Positions 7,437 to 14,751 of a stretch of 30,639 bases of DNA are shown here, one piece after another; positions within the stretch are counted from its first letter, which is position 1, and the number at the start of each line of letters is the position of its first letter. Under the pieces are notes generated by a model that did not search any database, was not told where the DNA came from, and worked only from the letters and a program-made list of their open reading frames with translations. Source of the DNA: JBGQBN01 sp041494805 (GTDB lineage Bacteria > Acidobacteriota > Terriglobia > Terriglobales > Acidobacteriaceae); the NCBI GenBank assembly GCA_041494805.1, contig JBGQBN010000053.1:1-30639 (forward strand), in the 5' to 3' direction. The translations under genes were made by a program, and so were the position numbers.

Positions 7437-8519
7437 TCACTTGATGAACATCGAGGTCGGCGCCGAGCCCAAAGCAAACGGTGATCCTGATATTTCCTTC
7501 AAATCACCCGTGGTGGAATCCAGGGTAAAGGCAGAGATGTTGTTGGTGGACTGATTCCCCGTGAAGACGAACTTTCCGGAAGGGTCCGCGACAACGAACA
7601 CCGGTTGTGTTCCCGTGGTGAAGGGTGAATTGGCAAGTTCAGTGAGCGCACCGGTGCCGGCATCGAGGGAATACGCGGAAATGTTGTTGGAACCCTTATT
7701 AGCCGCATAGAGGAACTTGCCGGAAGGGTCTACGGCGATCGAACTTGGATGGGTCCCAGCGGCGAAGGGCGACCCCGCGATGAGAGCGAGTGCTCCGGAA
7801 CTGGAATCAAGGGTGAATCCCGGCACGGTGGTCGAGAGCGTATTGGCGGCGTAGAGAAATTTTCCGGAAGGATCGATCGTAATCGCAAATGGGTTCGCAA
7901 ACGCGGGAAACGGAGATCCGGAAATAGGACTTAGAGCTCCGGTGCCGGCGGTGATGGAGTCGACAGAAATCGATGTCAGGTTCGCGGTGGCGATGTAAAG
8001 AAATCCTCCCGAGGGTGAAACCGCCAGCGCAACCGGACTGTTCGATGGGAAAGGAGATCCGGAGACTTCGGCCAGAACGCCGTTGCTGGCGATGGAATAG
8101 ACCGAGATGTTATTCGAAACCTGGTTGGCCGCAAAAAGAGACTGGCCGCCGGGATCGATGGCCAGAAATACCGGCGATGATCCGGCCGCGGTCCTTGGTG
8201 TGACCTCGGTAAGAGCGCCAGAGCTGGCGTCTACTCTGAAAAGGGAGATATTGTTCTCGCCGGCGTTGGCCACGTAGGCGAATGTCCCGGATGAGTTGAC
8301 AACCACCGAAGCGGGCGATGTCCCGGTAGCAAACCGCGATCCCGACATGGCGTTCAGACTGCCCGACGTGTTGTCGATGCGGAAGCCAACCACATGGTTC
8401 GATCCGGACAGGGTGACGTACGCTGCATGGCTATTCGCATTGTTGCTGCTCTTGCCGCAGCCTAGCCAGCCGGCAATAGCCATAACGCTGAAAACCAACA
8501 GCAGTCCTCGCCTCAACAT
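7437..8519 (-). CDS. Beta-propeller (YVTN / lactonase-like) lipoprotein
   Basis: A 360-residue propeller protein of the lactonase/YVTN repeat type. After a signal peptide (MLRRGLLLVFSVMAIAGWLGC; the Cys at 21 looks like a lipid-attachment site although -3 is Trp, not Leu) come about seven repeats of roughly 45 residues. Each has the pattern DPSGKFLYAAN, then a short NNISAYSLD-type strand, then SGALTEIxGSPF and a threonine-rich turn, as in blades of 6-phosphogluconolactonase-like folds. Members are usually annotated as lactonases, but proteins this degenerate often have no shown enzyme activity, so a surface or binding role is as likely. The start is chosen because AGGAGG lies just 3 nt before this ATG; the frame remains open for 74 more codons upstream but with no ribosome site and no signal-peptide logic. 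It is the last of a minus-strand series. Confidence 0.87.
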   Translation of the reverse strand: MLRRGLLLVFSVMAIAGWLGCGKSSNNANSHAAYVTLSGSNHVVGFRIDNTSGSLNAMSGSRFATGTSPASVVVNSSGTFAYVANAGENNISLFRVDASSGALTEVTPRTAAGSSPVFLAIDPGGQSLFAANQVSNNISVYSIASNGVLAEVSGSPFPSNSPVALAVSPSGGFLYIATANLTSISVDSITAGTGALSPISGSPFPAFANPFAITIDPSGKFLYAANTLSTTVPGFTLDSSSGALALIAGSPFAAGTHPSSIAVDPSGKFLYAANKGSNNISAYSLDAGTGALTELANSPFTTGTQPVFVVADPSGKFVFTGNQSTNNISAFTLDSTTGDLKEISGSPFALGSAPTSMFIK

Positions 8520-8688
8520 CGTCCTCCTGGAATGAGTCATTCGACCGAATCTGCGACTGGGTTGCAAGCGTACTGGGTCGCGGAATCTATAAATTACGCC
8601 GTTCAGTGAAATACAGCAAAGACCATGGGAACAGGTTACCTGGGTGGAAGATGCCGCGCCGGGTTGCGGAGTTGCCAGGAAGCTCTGC

Positions 8689-9381
8689 CTAAACTTGCAG
8701 TCGCGATCGGATCGACTGCAAGAGCAACTCTCCGGCAGCACCCGCCTCCTGGCTAGAGAAGCCGCTTCCCAGGATCAGAAGCGGAACGGCCGTATCGCTC
8801 CTGCCGCACACCTTGGCGATGGGATCGTGATGCGCCGGAGGCAAGTTGGGACCGACAATGACGAGATGGGTCCTGGCTGCCTTCAATAGGAGCTGCGCGT
8901 CCGGAAGATTACTGCTGGTGAAAGTACGATACCCGGCGCCACGCAAGAATTCGCGAAGATAGGCGAGTACGTCCGGGGAGCTGTCCACGCAGAGAATCCG
9001 GATCGCATTATGGGGAAGCTCCTGGCCAGCCGAAGAAGACCTGTAGAATGCCGAGACAGCCTCGGACTCGGATTCGTAGATCTCAAAGAGCTTATTCAGG
9101 TTGGTGAACTGAAGGACCTGCCGGACCATGGGAGAAAGGGAGCAGAGTTTGAGGACGCTGCCGCCGGCTTTAGCCGTCGCATGGAGACGCACCAGAGCGC
9201 CCAGGCCGCTCGAATCCACGAACTGTACCTCGGCCAGATGAAGGACGACCGTCTGTTGTTCGGAAAGGACATCCCGGAGATGAGTGTGCAGGGACTGGCT
9301 CTCGCTGCCTTCGATAATGCGTCCCCGGCAGCGGACTACAATCACGTCGCCAACCTGACGGGAATCGAGCTCCAGAGGCAT
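8689..9381 (-). CDS. STAS-domain protein fused to a degenerate response-regulator receiver domain
   Basis: A 230-residue two-domain signalling protein. Residues 1-112 are a STAS domain of the anti-sigma-factor antagonist type with the characteristic FVDSSGLGALVRL loop (S57 or S58 is the expected phosphorylatable serine). Residues 127-230 resemble a CheY-like receiver: IRILCVDSSPDVLAYLREFL gives beta1/alpha1 with one acidic residue (D133), but the expected acceptor Asp after beta3 is Gly (VIVGPNLPP, G177) and the conserved Lys near the end is not evident. It is therefore probably a pseudo-receiver used for binding, not phosphorelay. The start is well supported by AGGAGA 6 nt upstream. It follows the unknown membrane protein gene by 86 nt. 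No kinase, phosphatase or sigma partner is adjacent. The domain calls are firm, the biological role unknown. Confidence 0.85.
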   Translation of the reverse strand: MPLELDSRQVGDVIVVRCRGRIIEGSESQSLHTHLRDVLSEQQTVVLHLAEVQFVDSSGLGALVRLHATAKAGGSVLKLCSLSPMVRQVLQFTNLNKLFEIYESESEAVSAFYRSSSAGQELPHNAIRILCVDSSPDVLAYLREFLRGAGYRTFTSSNLPDAQLLLKAARTHLVIVGPNLPPAHHDPIAKVCGRSDTAVPLLILGSGFSSQEAGAAGELLLQSIRSRLQV

Positions 9382-9467
9382 GAGTCTCTCCTAAGGCAAG
9401 TTGGGCGCGGGTGATCAGCCCGGGTCCGCCACAATCAAGCGGGCAATTATATGCCAATCCATAACGC

Positions 9468-10142
9468 TCATCGGGTATCCGGGGGCAAGATCGCTGCCGG
9501 CTGGTTCCAACGGGAGTAACGCACGCGCAGTGAGCCCAGGCGCAACTCATAGGGGAGATGCGTCGCATCATCGACGCAGATCGAACCGAGCGAGCCATTC
9601 GCACTGCCTGTGCCAAAGAAATCCCACGTGCGGCAGCCGCCCCCGTCAAATTGAAGCAACTCGCCTTTTCTGAGTTTCGTGGACACTCTGAGACGGTCCA
9701 GGGTGTCAATAAGCGAGTTGGGACCCGCCGTGGGACCGGTGCGGCAGTTGTCCATCGAAACCTTGGGTTGGAAGTGCCAGGGTTGCCCTCCTTCTCGCGC
9801 GTAAAGTGTGTCTTTGGTTTCAATGAACTCCTCCACCAGGGTGCTTGCTCCTTGAGCCCCTGCCGTCCGAGTCACGGTGTGAGAGTCGAAGGGGCAGACC
9901 ACGTCCTGTTCGGTCTCGAAGGGTTGCCCACGCAGGCTGCCGGTGGTGGTGACGCGCCAGGAGCGCGCGTTGGTTATGGCGTACACCACGCGATCCAACT
10001 CGCTCGCGGGAGAAAAAGCCTGGGGCGTGGAGGCCGGCCGGGTGTGAGATGTCCACCACCACAGGAGAAACGCCAGCAGAAATCCGCATCCGAGTGCAAC
10101 CGCGTTCCTGCCCGAAGGCAGAAATCTGCGAATAGCAAGCAT
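9468..10142 (-). CDS. Membrane-anchored protein of unknown function
   Basis: A 224-residue protein with a single N-terminal membrane segment (about 13-30, NAVALGCGFLLAFLLWWW) and a soluble part that would lie outside the cytoplasm. The domain begins SELDRVVYAITNARSWRVTTTGSLRG and has many short beta strands, recalling small LolA-like or DUF-type binding domains, but I cannot assign a family. Three or four Cys residues (DVVCPFD, DNCRTG, GGCRTW, SICVDD) may form disulfides. The ATG at 10142 begins 7 nt after the merR-type gene's stop, so they are probably one operon; an alternative start 20 codons earlier would overlap that gene. Conserved features at the end are LPYELRLGSLRVRYSRWNQP. Confidence 0.7.
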   Translation of the reverse strand: MLAIRRFLPSGRNAVALGCGFLLAFLLWWWTSHTRPASTPQAFSPASELDRVVYAITNARSWRVTTTGSLRGQPFETEQDVVCPFDSHTVTRTAGAQGASTLVEEFIETKDTLYAREGGQPWHFQPKVSMDNCRTGPTAGPNSLIDTLDRLRVSTKLRKGELLQFDGGGCRTWDFFGTGSANGSLGSICVDDATHLPYELRLGSLRVRYSRWNQPAAILPPDTR

Positions 10143-10149
10143 CGCGTGC

Positions 10150-10545
10150 TTACCGCCGGGCCGAAAGCATGGTGAGAATTTCGCGCAGCCCCTGGCGGAC
10201 ATGTTTCAGGTCGGAGGCTGAGCGCGCGGGGAAAGGCAGCGGCGGCTGCTTCTTGTCACCCTTGATCTCGGCCCGCAAGTGCTGGCGCGCGCCGGCAATG
10301 GTGAAGCCTTCCTCGTAGAGGAGGCGCTTGATGCGCAAGATGCTCTCGACATCCTTGTGGCGATACATGCGCTGCCCGGTGCTGCTTTTGACCGGCTTGA
10401 GCTGGGGAAACTCAGTTTCCCAGAAGCGCAGCACGTACGCGGGCAGGCGACAGAGGCGCGCCACTTCCCCGATGCGGAAATAGAGCTTTTCAGGGATCAC
10501 CACATCGGTGGTCCGGGCGGATTTGAACGCGGCTTTATGGCTCAT
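10150..10545 (-). CDS. MerR-family transcriptional regulator
   Basis: A 131-residue DNA-binding protein. Residues 22-92 form the MerR winged helix: YFRIGEVARLCRLPAYVLRFWE for helix-turn-helix, then the wing with GQRMYRHKDVESILRIKRLL and YEEGFTIAGARQHL. The C-terminal 35 residues form one helix (SDLKHVRQGLREILTMLSA), long enough for a dimerisation coil but lacking metal-binding cysteines or a ligand domain, so the inducer is unknown. It resembles the short MerR proteins often found beside IHF-type genes in other bacteria, but no IHF gene is present here. It is the first gene of a minus-strand set; the start lacks a strong ribosome site (GGAAT 6 nt away). A terminated upstream transcript stops 137 nt before it, so it needs its own promoter. 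Confidence 0.92.
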   Translation of the reverse strand: MSHKAAFKSARTTDVVIPEKLYFRIGEVARLCRLPAYVLRFWETEFPQLKPVKSSTGQRMYRHKDVESILRIKRLLYEEGFTIAGARQHLRAEIKGDKKQPPLPFPARSASDLKHVRQGLREILTMLSARR

Positions 10546-10681
10546 TAAGGATTCCAGATGACGCCGGTTGCCGGGGCTTTACTTTCCCCACCCGCGTTTC
10601 TAGCACGACCCGGCTTCGAGGACAACCCCGATTTTCGAGAATGGCACCTCGGTGGCGCCGAAGTGGGTGGAGAGAGCAACG

Positions 10682-10716
10682 AAAAAGCCCCTCGAGAGGT
10701 GCTTCTCCCGAGAGGC
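10682..10716 (-). terminator. Strong intrinsic terminator (minus strand)
   Basis: Read on the minus strand, GCCTCTCGGGAG pairs over 12 bp (two G-T wobbles) with CTCTCGAGGGGC across a 6-nt loop and is followed directly by TTTTTC. This is among the best intrinsic terminators in the window. It lies 45 nt after the stop of the tiny ORF at 10761-10793 and before the merR-type gene. Confidence 0.88.
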
Positions 10717-10760
10717 CGATTGAACTTTCTGGCCGATGCGAGGTATCGTCTCGCGGACGG

Positions 10761-10793
10761 TTAGTGTTTCTTTTTCTTCTTTGCCTTTTTCAT
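10761..10793 (-). CDS. Candidate tiny lysine-rich ORF (10 codons)
   Basis: The peptide is MKKAKKKKKH, seven Lys in ten residues. A GGAGG sits 5 nt before the ATG (GGAGGCAACATG on the minus strand), the spacing of a real ribosome site. It is bracketed by a perfect TTGACA -35 at 10915-10920 and the strong terminator at 10682-10716, so a transcript of roughly 200 nt is predicted. It may be a translated small protein, a leader peptide, or a small RNA that happens to carry an ORF. I recognise no family. Lysine-rich runs of AAA and AAG can also stall ribosomes. Confidence 0.45.
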   Translation of the reverse strand: MKKAKKKKKH

Positions 10794-10891
10794 GTTGCCT
10801 CCGTGAACGATTTTCCCTTGCAAGGTCTTAAACAGGGCCCTAATTGCAAATTGACGCCCATTCCTAGCGTGGGCTGCGTGCTTAGCTCAAG

Positions 10892-10920
10892 ATATTGCGG
10901 GCCATTGCCCGAGTTGTCAA
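10892..10920 (-). promoter_or_regulatory. Candidate sigma-70 promoter for the tiny ORF transcript
   Basis: On the minus strand, TTGACA (10920-10915) is a perfect -35 box; 17 nt later CAATAT (10897-10892) is a fair -10. Transcription would start near 10885 and run through the 10-codon ORF to the terminator at 10682-10716. Confidence 0.5.
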
Positions 10921-10996
10921 TACAAATCGTCGTGCGGAAGTTTCCCTTTGGGGCGACCGGGGCGGGGGACTGTCGTACACTTCTGCGGTCATCTTC

Positions 10997-11026
10997 TCTC
11001 ATCACCATGCGTCTCATCACCATGCG
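10997..11026 (+). repeat. 15-bp tandem duplication carrying two start codons
   Basis: TCTCATCACCATGCG occurs twice back to back (10997-11011 and 11012-11026). Each copy contains an ATG (11007 and 11022), both in frame with the hyuB-like gene, giving MRLIT-MRRDP. Confidence 0.9.
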
Positions 11027-12689
11027 GCGTGATCCCATCGAACTGGAAATCTTCAAGAACATTTACCACTCCATTGCGGAGGAGATGGGCGCGGCCCTGC
11101 GCCGCACCGCCTTCTCACCGAACATCAAGGAACGGCGCGATTATTCCTGCGCGGTGTTCGACGCGGATGGAGAGGTGATTGCCATGGGAGACCACATGCC
11201 GGTGCACTTGGGATCCATGCCGATGTCAGTGCGTGCCGCGATTGCTCGTTTCAAACTCGAGCCCGGTGATGTGGCGATGCTCAACGATCCGTTTTGCGGA
11301 GGGACGCACCTGCCGGACATTACGCTGGTGGCGCCGGTGTATGTAACGGCACGCGGGCGTGTCGCCCGCGCCCACACGAAACCGGATTTCTATGTGGCCT
11401 CCCGTGCGCATCATGCTGACGTGGGTGGCGCTTATCCGGGATCGATGGGGCTTTGCCGCGAGATTTACCAGGAAGGGCTACGCATTCCGCCGGTGAGAAT
11501 CATGCGGGCGGGAAAGATGGAGAGCGATGTTCTGGCGCTGCTGCTGAATAACGTCCGCACGCCCACTGAGCGCGAAGGCGATCTGGGGGCACAGATTGCG
11601 GCTTGTCATACCGGGGCGGAGCGGTTGCACGAAGTTTGCGGACGTTACGGATTGGAGAGGGTGAAGAGGGCGGCGCGCGAGTTGTTGGAGTATTCGGCAA
11701 AGATGATGCGGGCTTTCTTGGAGCGCGTGCCGCCAGGGACCTATCGGGCGGAGGATTTCCTGGATGGCGACGGGATTAACGACAGGCCGGTGAAGATTGT
11801 GGCGGCGGTGACTTTTCACGATCTGCGCGGGCGAGTCGCTCGCGCCCAAACAGTCAACTTTCGCGGGCGAGGGCGCCCGCGCCACACAAGGCTGGTCACT
11901 GTTGATTTCTCCGGCAGCGATCCGCAGGTCGAGGGTAGCGTGAACGCGGTGGAGGCGATTACCTACTCCGCCTGCTTCTACGTCTTCCGATGCTTGTTGG
12001 CGGAAGATGTACCGGCGACAGCAGGATTGATGCGGCCAATCAGCATGATTGCTCCGGAAGGCACGGTGGTGAACGCGCGGCCACCGGCGGCGGTGGCTGG
12101 TGGGAACGTGGAAACTTCGCAGCGCATTGTGGATGTGTTGCTGCGGGCGCTGGCGCAGGCGGTGCCGGAGCGCATTCCCGCGGCCGCGTCGGGTACGATG
12201 AACAACCTGACCATCGGTGGAATTGATCCACGAACCAATGAGCCATTTGCCTATTACGAAACCGTTGCCGGCGGCATGGGGGCGCGTCCGAACAAGGCGG
12301 GCGTATCGGGTGTACACACGCATATGACGAATTCGCTGAATACTCCTGCCGAAGCTTTGGAGTACGCGTACCCACTACGAGTGCGGCGGTATTCGTTGCG
12401 GCCGGGGAGCGGAGGCCAGGGTAAGCATCGTGGCGGGGATGGCATTGTGCGTGAGATCGAAGTTCTTACCGACGCTGAGGTCACACTGCTGGCGGAACGG
12501 CGAACCCGCGGGCCGTACGGGCTGAGTGGGGGACAAGAGGGCTCACCGGGGAAAGCGGTAGTGATGCGGCGAGATGGAACCTTACAAGAGCTGCCAGGCA
12601 AGTTCAATGTGCGGCTGCGCAAGGGAGAGCGGATAAGGATTGAGTCGCCGGGTGGTGGCGGGTTTGGGTCTGTAGATCAATGTTCCTAA
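11007..12689 (+). CDS. Hydantoinase B / oxoprolinase family protein (HyuB-like)
   Basis: A 560-residue protein of the HyuB family (hydantoinase B, 5-oxoprolinase C-half, acetone carboxylase alpha). These normally work with an ATP-binding HyuA subunit to hydrolyse or carboxylate cyclic amides or ketones. Family landmarks: DPIELEIFKNIYHSIAEEMG at the N terminus, the NDPFCGGTHLPDITLV motif, ASRAHHADVGGAYPGSM with metal-type histidines, the GGNVETSQRIVD segment, and a glycine-rich end (GSGGQGKHRGGDGIVREIEV, ESPGGGGFG). Starts at 11007 or 11022, both inside a duplicated 15-bp unit; there is no clear ribosome site. Three GC-rich palindromes are inserted in frame (11353, 11825, 11863), making loops RGRVARAHT, RGRVARAQT and RGRGRPRHT that disrupt spans normally short in the family. 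No hyuA lies in the window beside it. The exact substrate is unknown. Confidence 0.9.
   Translation: MRLITMRRDPIELEIFKNIYHSIAEEMGAALRRTAFSPNIKERRDYSCAVFDADGEVIAMGDHMPVHLGSMPMSVRAAIARFKLEPGDVAMLNDPFCGGTHLPDITLVAPVYVTARGRVARAHTKPDFYVASRAHHADVGGAYPGSMGLCREIYQEGLRIPPVRIMRAGKMESDVLALLLNNVRTPTEREGDLGAQIAACHTGAERLHEVCGRYGLERVKRAARELLEYSAKMMRAFLERVPPGTYRAEDFLDGDGINDRPVKIVAAVTFHDLRGRVARAQTVNFRGRGRPRHTRLVTVDFSGSDPQVEGSVNAVEAITYSACFYVFRCLLAEDVPATAGLMRPISMIAPEGTVVNARPPAAVAGGNVETSQRIVDVLLRALAQAVPERIPAAASGTMNNLTIGGIDPRTNEPFAYYETVAGGMGARPNKAGVSGVHTHMTNSLNTPAEALEYAYPLRVRRYSLRPGSGGQGKHRGGDGIVREIEVLTDAEVTLLAERRTRGPYGLSGGQEGSPGKAVVMRRDGTLQELPGKFNVRLRKGERIRIESPGGGGFGSVDQCS
11353..11377 (+). repeat. In-frame palindromic element, hyuB copy 1
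   Basis: Arms GCGGGCG and CGCCCGC around a 4-nt centre (TGT plus flank), with tail GCCCACAC. Read as RGRVARAHT between PVYVTA and KPDFYVASRAHHAD, where other HyuB proteins usually have only a few residues. Confidence 0.8.
11825..11851 (+). repeat. In-frame palindromic element, hyuB copy 2 (degenerate)
   Basis: GCGCGGGCGAG with CTCGCGC as opposing arms and tail CCAAAC. Read as RGRVARAQT. It is the first of two copies side by side, separated from copy 3 by about 11 nt. Confidence 0.7.
11863..11887 (+). repeat. In-frame palindromic element, hyuB copy 3
   Basis: Arms GCGGGCG and CGCCCGC with centre AGGG and tail GCCACAC; nearly the same as the rnr copy at 6271-6294. Read as RGRGRPRHT, just before the conserved VTVDFSGSDPQVEG strand. 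Confidence 0.82.
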
Positions 12690-12706
12690 GGACATGGAGA
12701 AATGCC

Positions 12707-13030
12707 ATGCAAAGAATCAAATCGCTGGGTGTTCTTTCTTGTGCAAAGATGTCGGGAGCTATATACGGATGCTTGGGGCTGATCTTCGTTCCATTTGCCC
12801 TGATAGGTGGGTTAGCCGGCATGGCATCCGGACAAGGTAAGGACGCAATCGGGGGGATCATATTTCTTGTGTTCGGTATCCTAGCGCCGGTCATCTATGG
12901 CGCCATGGGATTCGTGCTGGGCGCCTTCAGTGCCTGGATATACAACTTGATGGCAAAGTGGTTGGGCGGAATTCAGATCGAGTTGCAACAAATTCCCATG
13001 AGCGCTGCCAACCAAGCCGGCACGGTATAA
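12707..13030 (+). CDS. Small integral membrane protein of unknown function
   Basis: A 107-residue, very hydrophobic protein. Two membrane segments are likely: about 17-41 (GAIYGCLGLIFVPFALIGGL) and about 49-78 (AIGGIIFLVFGILAPVIYGA), each followed by short polar loops, with a C-terminal tail IQIELQQIPM. The N-terminal sequence MQRIKSLGVLSCAKMSGAIY recalls DUF3566-like transmembrane proteins, a tentative resemblance only. The ATG at 12707 has GGAGA about 6 nt upstream and lies 17 nt beyond the hyuB-like stop; the earlier ATG at 12680 overlaps that gene and is less likely. It is probably co-transcribed with its neighbours. Function unknown. Confidence 0.75.
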   Translation: MQRIKSLGVLSCAKMSGAIYGCLGLIFVPFALIGGLAGMASGQGKDAIGGIIFLVFGILAPVIYGAMGFVLGAFSAWIYNLMAKWLGGIQIELQQIPMSAANQAGTV

Positions 13031-13046
13031 GCCCGTGAGTTAATCC

Positions 13047-13616
13047 ATGCACTCTGATCTGGCTTCTCACTATCTCGATGAGGTGCGCCGCCAGTTCCGC
13101 GGACACAAGAGACTAGCCGAAGGGGCGATCGCGCAGCTCAAGGACGAGGAGTTGTTCGTGGCGCTCGATGCGGAGTCGAACTCGGTTGCCGTCATCGTCA
13201 AGCACCTGGCCGGCAATATGCGCTCGCGCTTCGCTGATTTCCTCACCAGCGATGGCGAGAAACCGGACCGGCATCGTGATCAGGAATTCGAGATGAACTC
13301 CGGCACCACCCGGGCTGACGTGATGCGCTGGTGGGAAGAGGGCTGGGCGCGAGTGTTCTCGGCGGTCGAAGCGCTGAAGCCTGAGGACCTAATGCGCACG
13401 GTCACGATCCGTGGTGAGCCGCACAGTGTGCTGCAGGCCCTGAACCGGCAGGTGGCGCACTACGCGTATCACATCGGGCAGATCGTGTTTCTGGCCAAAC
13501 ATTTTCGCTCGAGTGGATGGAAGTCGCTCAGCGTGCCGCGGGGAAAGTCCGAGGAGTACAACCGCAGGCCCGTCACAGACCGGACACCCGGGCCGTCTGG
13601 ATCCCGGTCAGGCTAA
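13047..13616 (+). CDS. DUF1572 family protein (DinB superfamily)
   Basis: A 189-residue DinB-superfamily protein of the DUF1572 type. Landmarks: SHYLDEVRRQFRGHKRLAEG at the start, then VIVKHLAGNMRSRFADFLTSDGEKP with the first expected metal-binding His, and ALNRQVAHYAYHIGQIVFLAKH with the C-terminal His pair. The terminal 25 residues (RPVTDRTPGPSGSRSG) are Pro/Ser-rich and unlike the family core, possibly a recently extended tail. It starts 16 nt after the membrane protein gene. The reaction is unknown in this family, though thiol-dependent chemistry is suggested for relatives. It is a different subfamily from the DinB gene at 3687. Confidence 0.9.
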   Translation: MHSDLASHYLDEVRRQFRGHKRLAEGAIAQLKDEELFVALDAESNSVAVIVKHLAGNMRSRFADFLTSDGEKPDRHRDQEFEMNSGTTRADVMRWWEEGWARVFSAVEALKPEDLMRTVTIRGEPHSVLQALNRQVAHYAYHIGQIVFLAKHFRSSGWKSLSVPRGKSEEYNRRPVTDRTPGPSGSRSG

Positions 13617-13698
13617 CTGCCACCGCGAATGGACCGTTGGTCACGGTGCTAGAATTGATAGTTTCGTCATCCAACTTCGAACTCATAAGGTGACGGTG

Positions 13699-14751
13699 AT
13701 GCCCAATACCATGCTGGCGGTCGTGAAGGCGGAAGCCGCACCCGGTACGCAGATTCGCGAAGTGAAGATACCTGCGTTCGGCCGGAACGACGTGCTGGTC
13801 AAGGTGAAAGTCGCATCTATCTGCGGTACGGACCTGCACATCTATGATTGGGACCGCTGGGCCCAGAAGCGAATTCATCCGCCGCTCATTCCGGGGCACG
13901 AGTTCTGCGGCGAAGTGGCGGCCTTTGGCGATGAAGTAACCAGCGTCAAGGAAGGCGATTTCGTCTCCGCCGAGATGCACGTGGCTTGCGGCAAATGCCT
14001 GCAGTGCCGGACCGGCGAAGCGCACATTTGCCAGAACGTGAAGATCATTGGGGTGGATGCCGACGGCGCCTTTGCCGAGTACGTGGTGATCCCGGAATCC
14101 AACATCTGGAAGCTCGACCCCGGCATTCCGCAGGAGTATGCCTCGATTCTCGATCCCCTGGGCAATGCGGTTCACACTGTGCTGGCCGGGGAAATCGCGG
14201 CGAAAACGGTGGCGGTTACCGGGTGTGGACCGATTGGACTGTTCTCGATCGCGGTGGCGCGGGCGGTGGGAGCAGCGCAGGTGTTTGCCATCGAGGTGAA
14301 CGAGCATCGGCGGCGGATCGCGAAAGAAATGAAGGCCGACTTCGTACTTGATCCGTCGAAGGAAGACGCGCGCGCGATCGTCATGGAGCGAACCGGAGGC
14401 CTGGGCGTCGATGTCGTGCTCGAGATGGCCGGCCATCCTGACGCCATCCGAACGGCCTTCGACATCGTGCGGCGCGGCGGACGTATTTCCCTTCTCGGCC
14501 TGACTTCCAAGCCAATTTCCCTCAATTTCTCCGAAGACATCATTTTCAAGGGCATTACCGTACAGGGCATCAACGGACGGCGCATGTACCAGACCTGGTA
14601 TCAGATGACCGCGCTGCTCAGGGCCGGCAAGCTCGATCTGCATCCGGTGATTACCGACCGCATCGCCATGAAAGATTTTTCCAAGGGCATGGAGCGGTTG
14701 AAGACCGGAGAGGCTAGCAAGATTCTGCTGTATCCGAACGGGGCGAAGTGA
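13699..14751 (+). CDS. tdh: L-threonine 3-dehydrogenase (zinc, NAD-dependent)
   Basis: Oxidises L-threonine to 2-amino-3-oxobutyrate with NAD+, the first step of threonine breakdown to glycine and acetyl-CoA (the second, Kbl, is not in the window). The start at 13699 gives 350 residues against 341 in E. coli; a longer frame upstream overlaps the DUF1572 gene. Catalytic zinc ligands are C42, H67 and E68 (SICGTDLHIYDWD, PGHEFCGEV). Structural zinc cysteines are C97, C100, C103 and C111 (ACGKCLQCRTGEAHIC). The Rossmann fold has VAVTGCGPIGLFSIAVARAV. All align with E. coli at a constant offset of +4. A possible -10 TAGAAT lies at 13650-13655 and AAGGTGA just before the start. High confidence for a Tdh-like medium-chain dehydrogenase, slightly less for threonine specificity. 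Confidence 0.93.
   Translation: MPNTMLAVVKAEAAPGTQIREVKIPAFGRNDVLVKVKVASICGTDLHIYDWDRWAQKRIHPPLIPGHEFCGEVAAFGDEVTSVKEGDFVSAEMHVACGKCLQCRTGEAHICQNVKIIGVDADGAFAEYVVIPESNIWKLDPGIPQEYASILDPLGNAVHTVLAGEIAAKTVAVTGCGPIGLFSIAVARAVGAAQVFAIEVNEHRRRIAKEMKADFVLDPSKEDARAIVMERTGGLGVDVVLEMAGHPDAIRTAFDIVRRGGRISLLGLTSKPISLNFSEDIIFKGITVQGINGRRMYQTWYQMTALLRAGKLDLHPVITDRIAMKDFSKGMERLKTGEASKILLYPNGAK

Larger units (their letters stand above)
10546..11006. other. Intergenic region between the merR-type gene and the hyuB-like gene
   Basis: 461 bp. From left to right it holds the merR upstream region, a strong minus-strand intrinsic terminator (10682-10716), a tiny minus-strand ORF (10761-10793), a candidate minus-strand promoter (10892-10920) and the hyuB-like leader with a 15-bp tandem duplication from 10997. 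No other gene is supported. Confidence 0.6.

Noticed and set aside
7437..8741. Propeller lipoprotein starting at 8741
   Set aside because: The extra N-terminal residues lack a ribosome site and would bury the signal peptide; AGGAGG lies just before the ATG at 8519.
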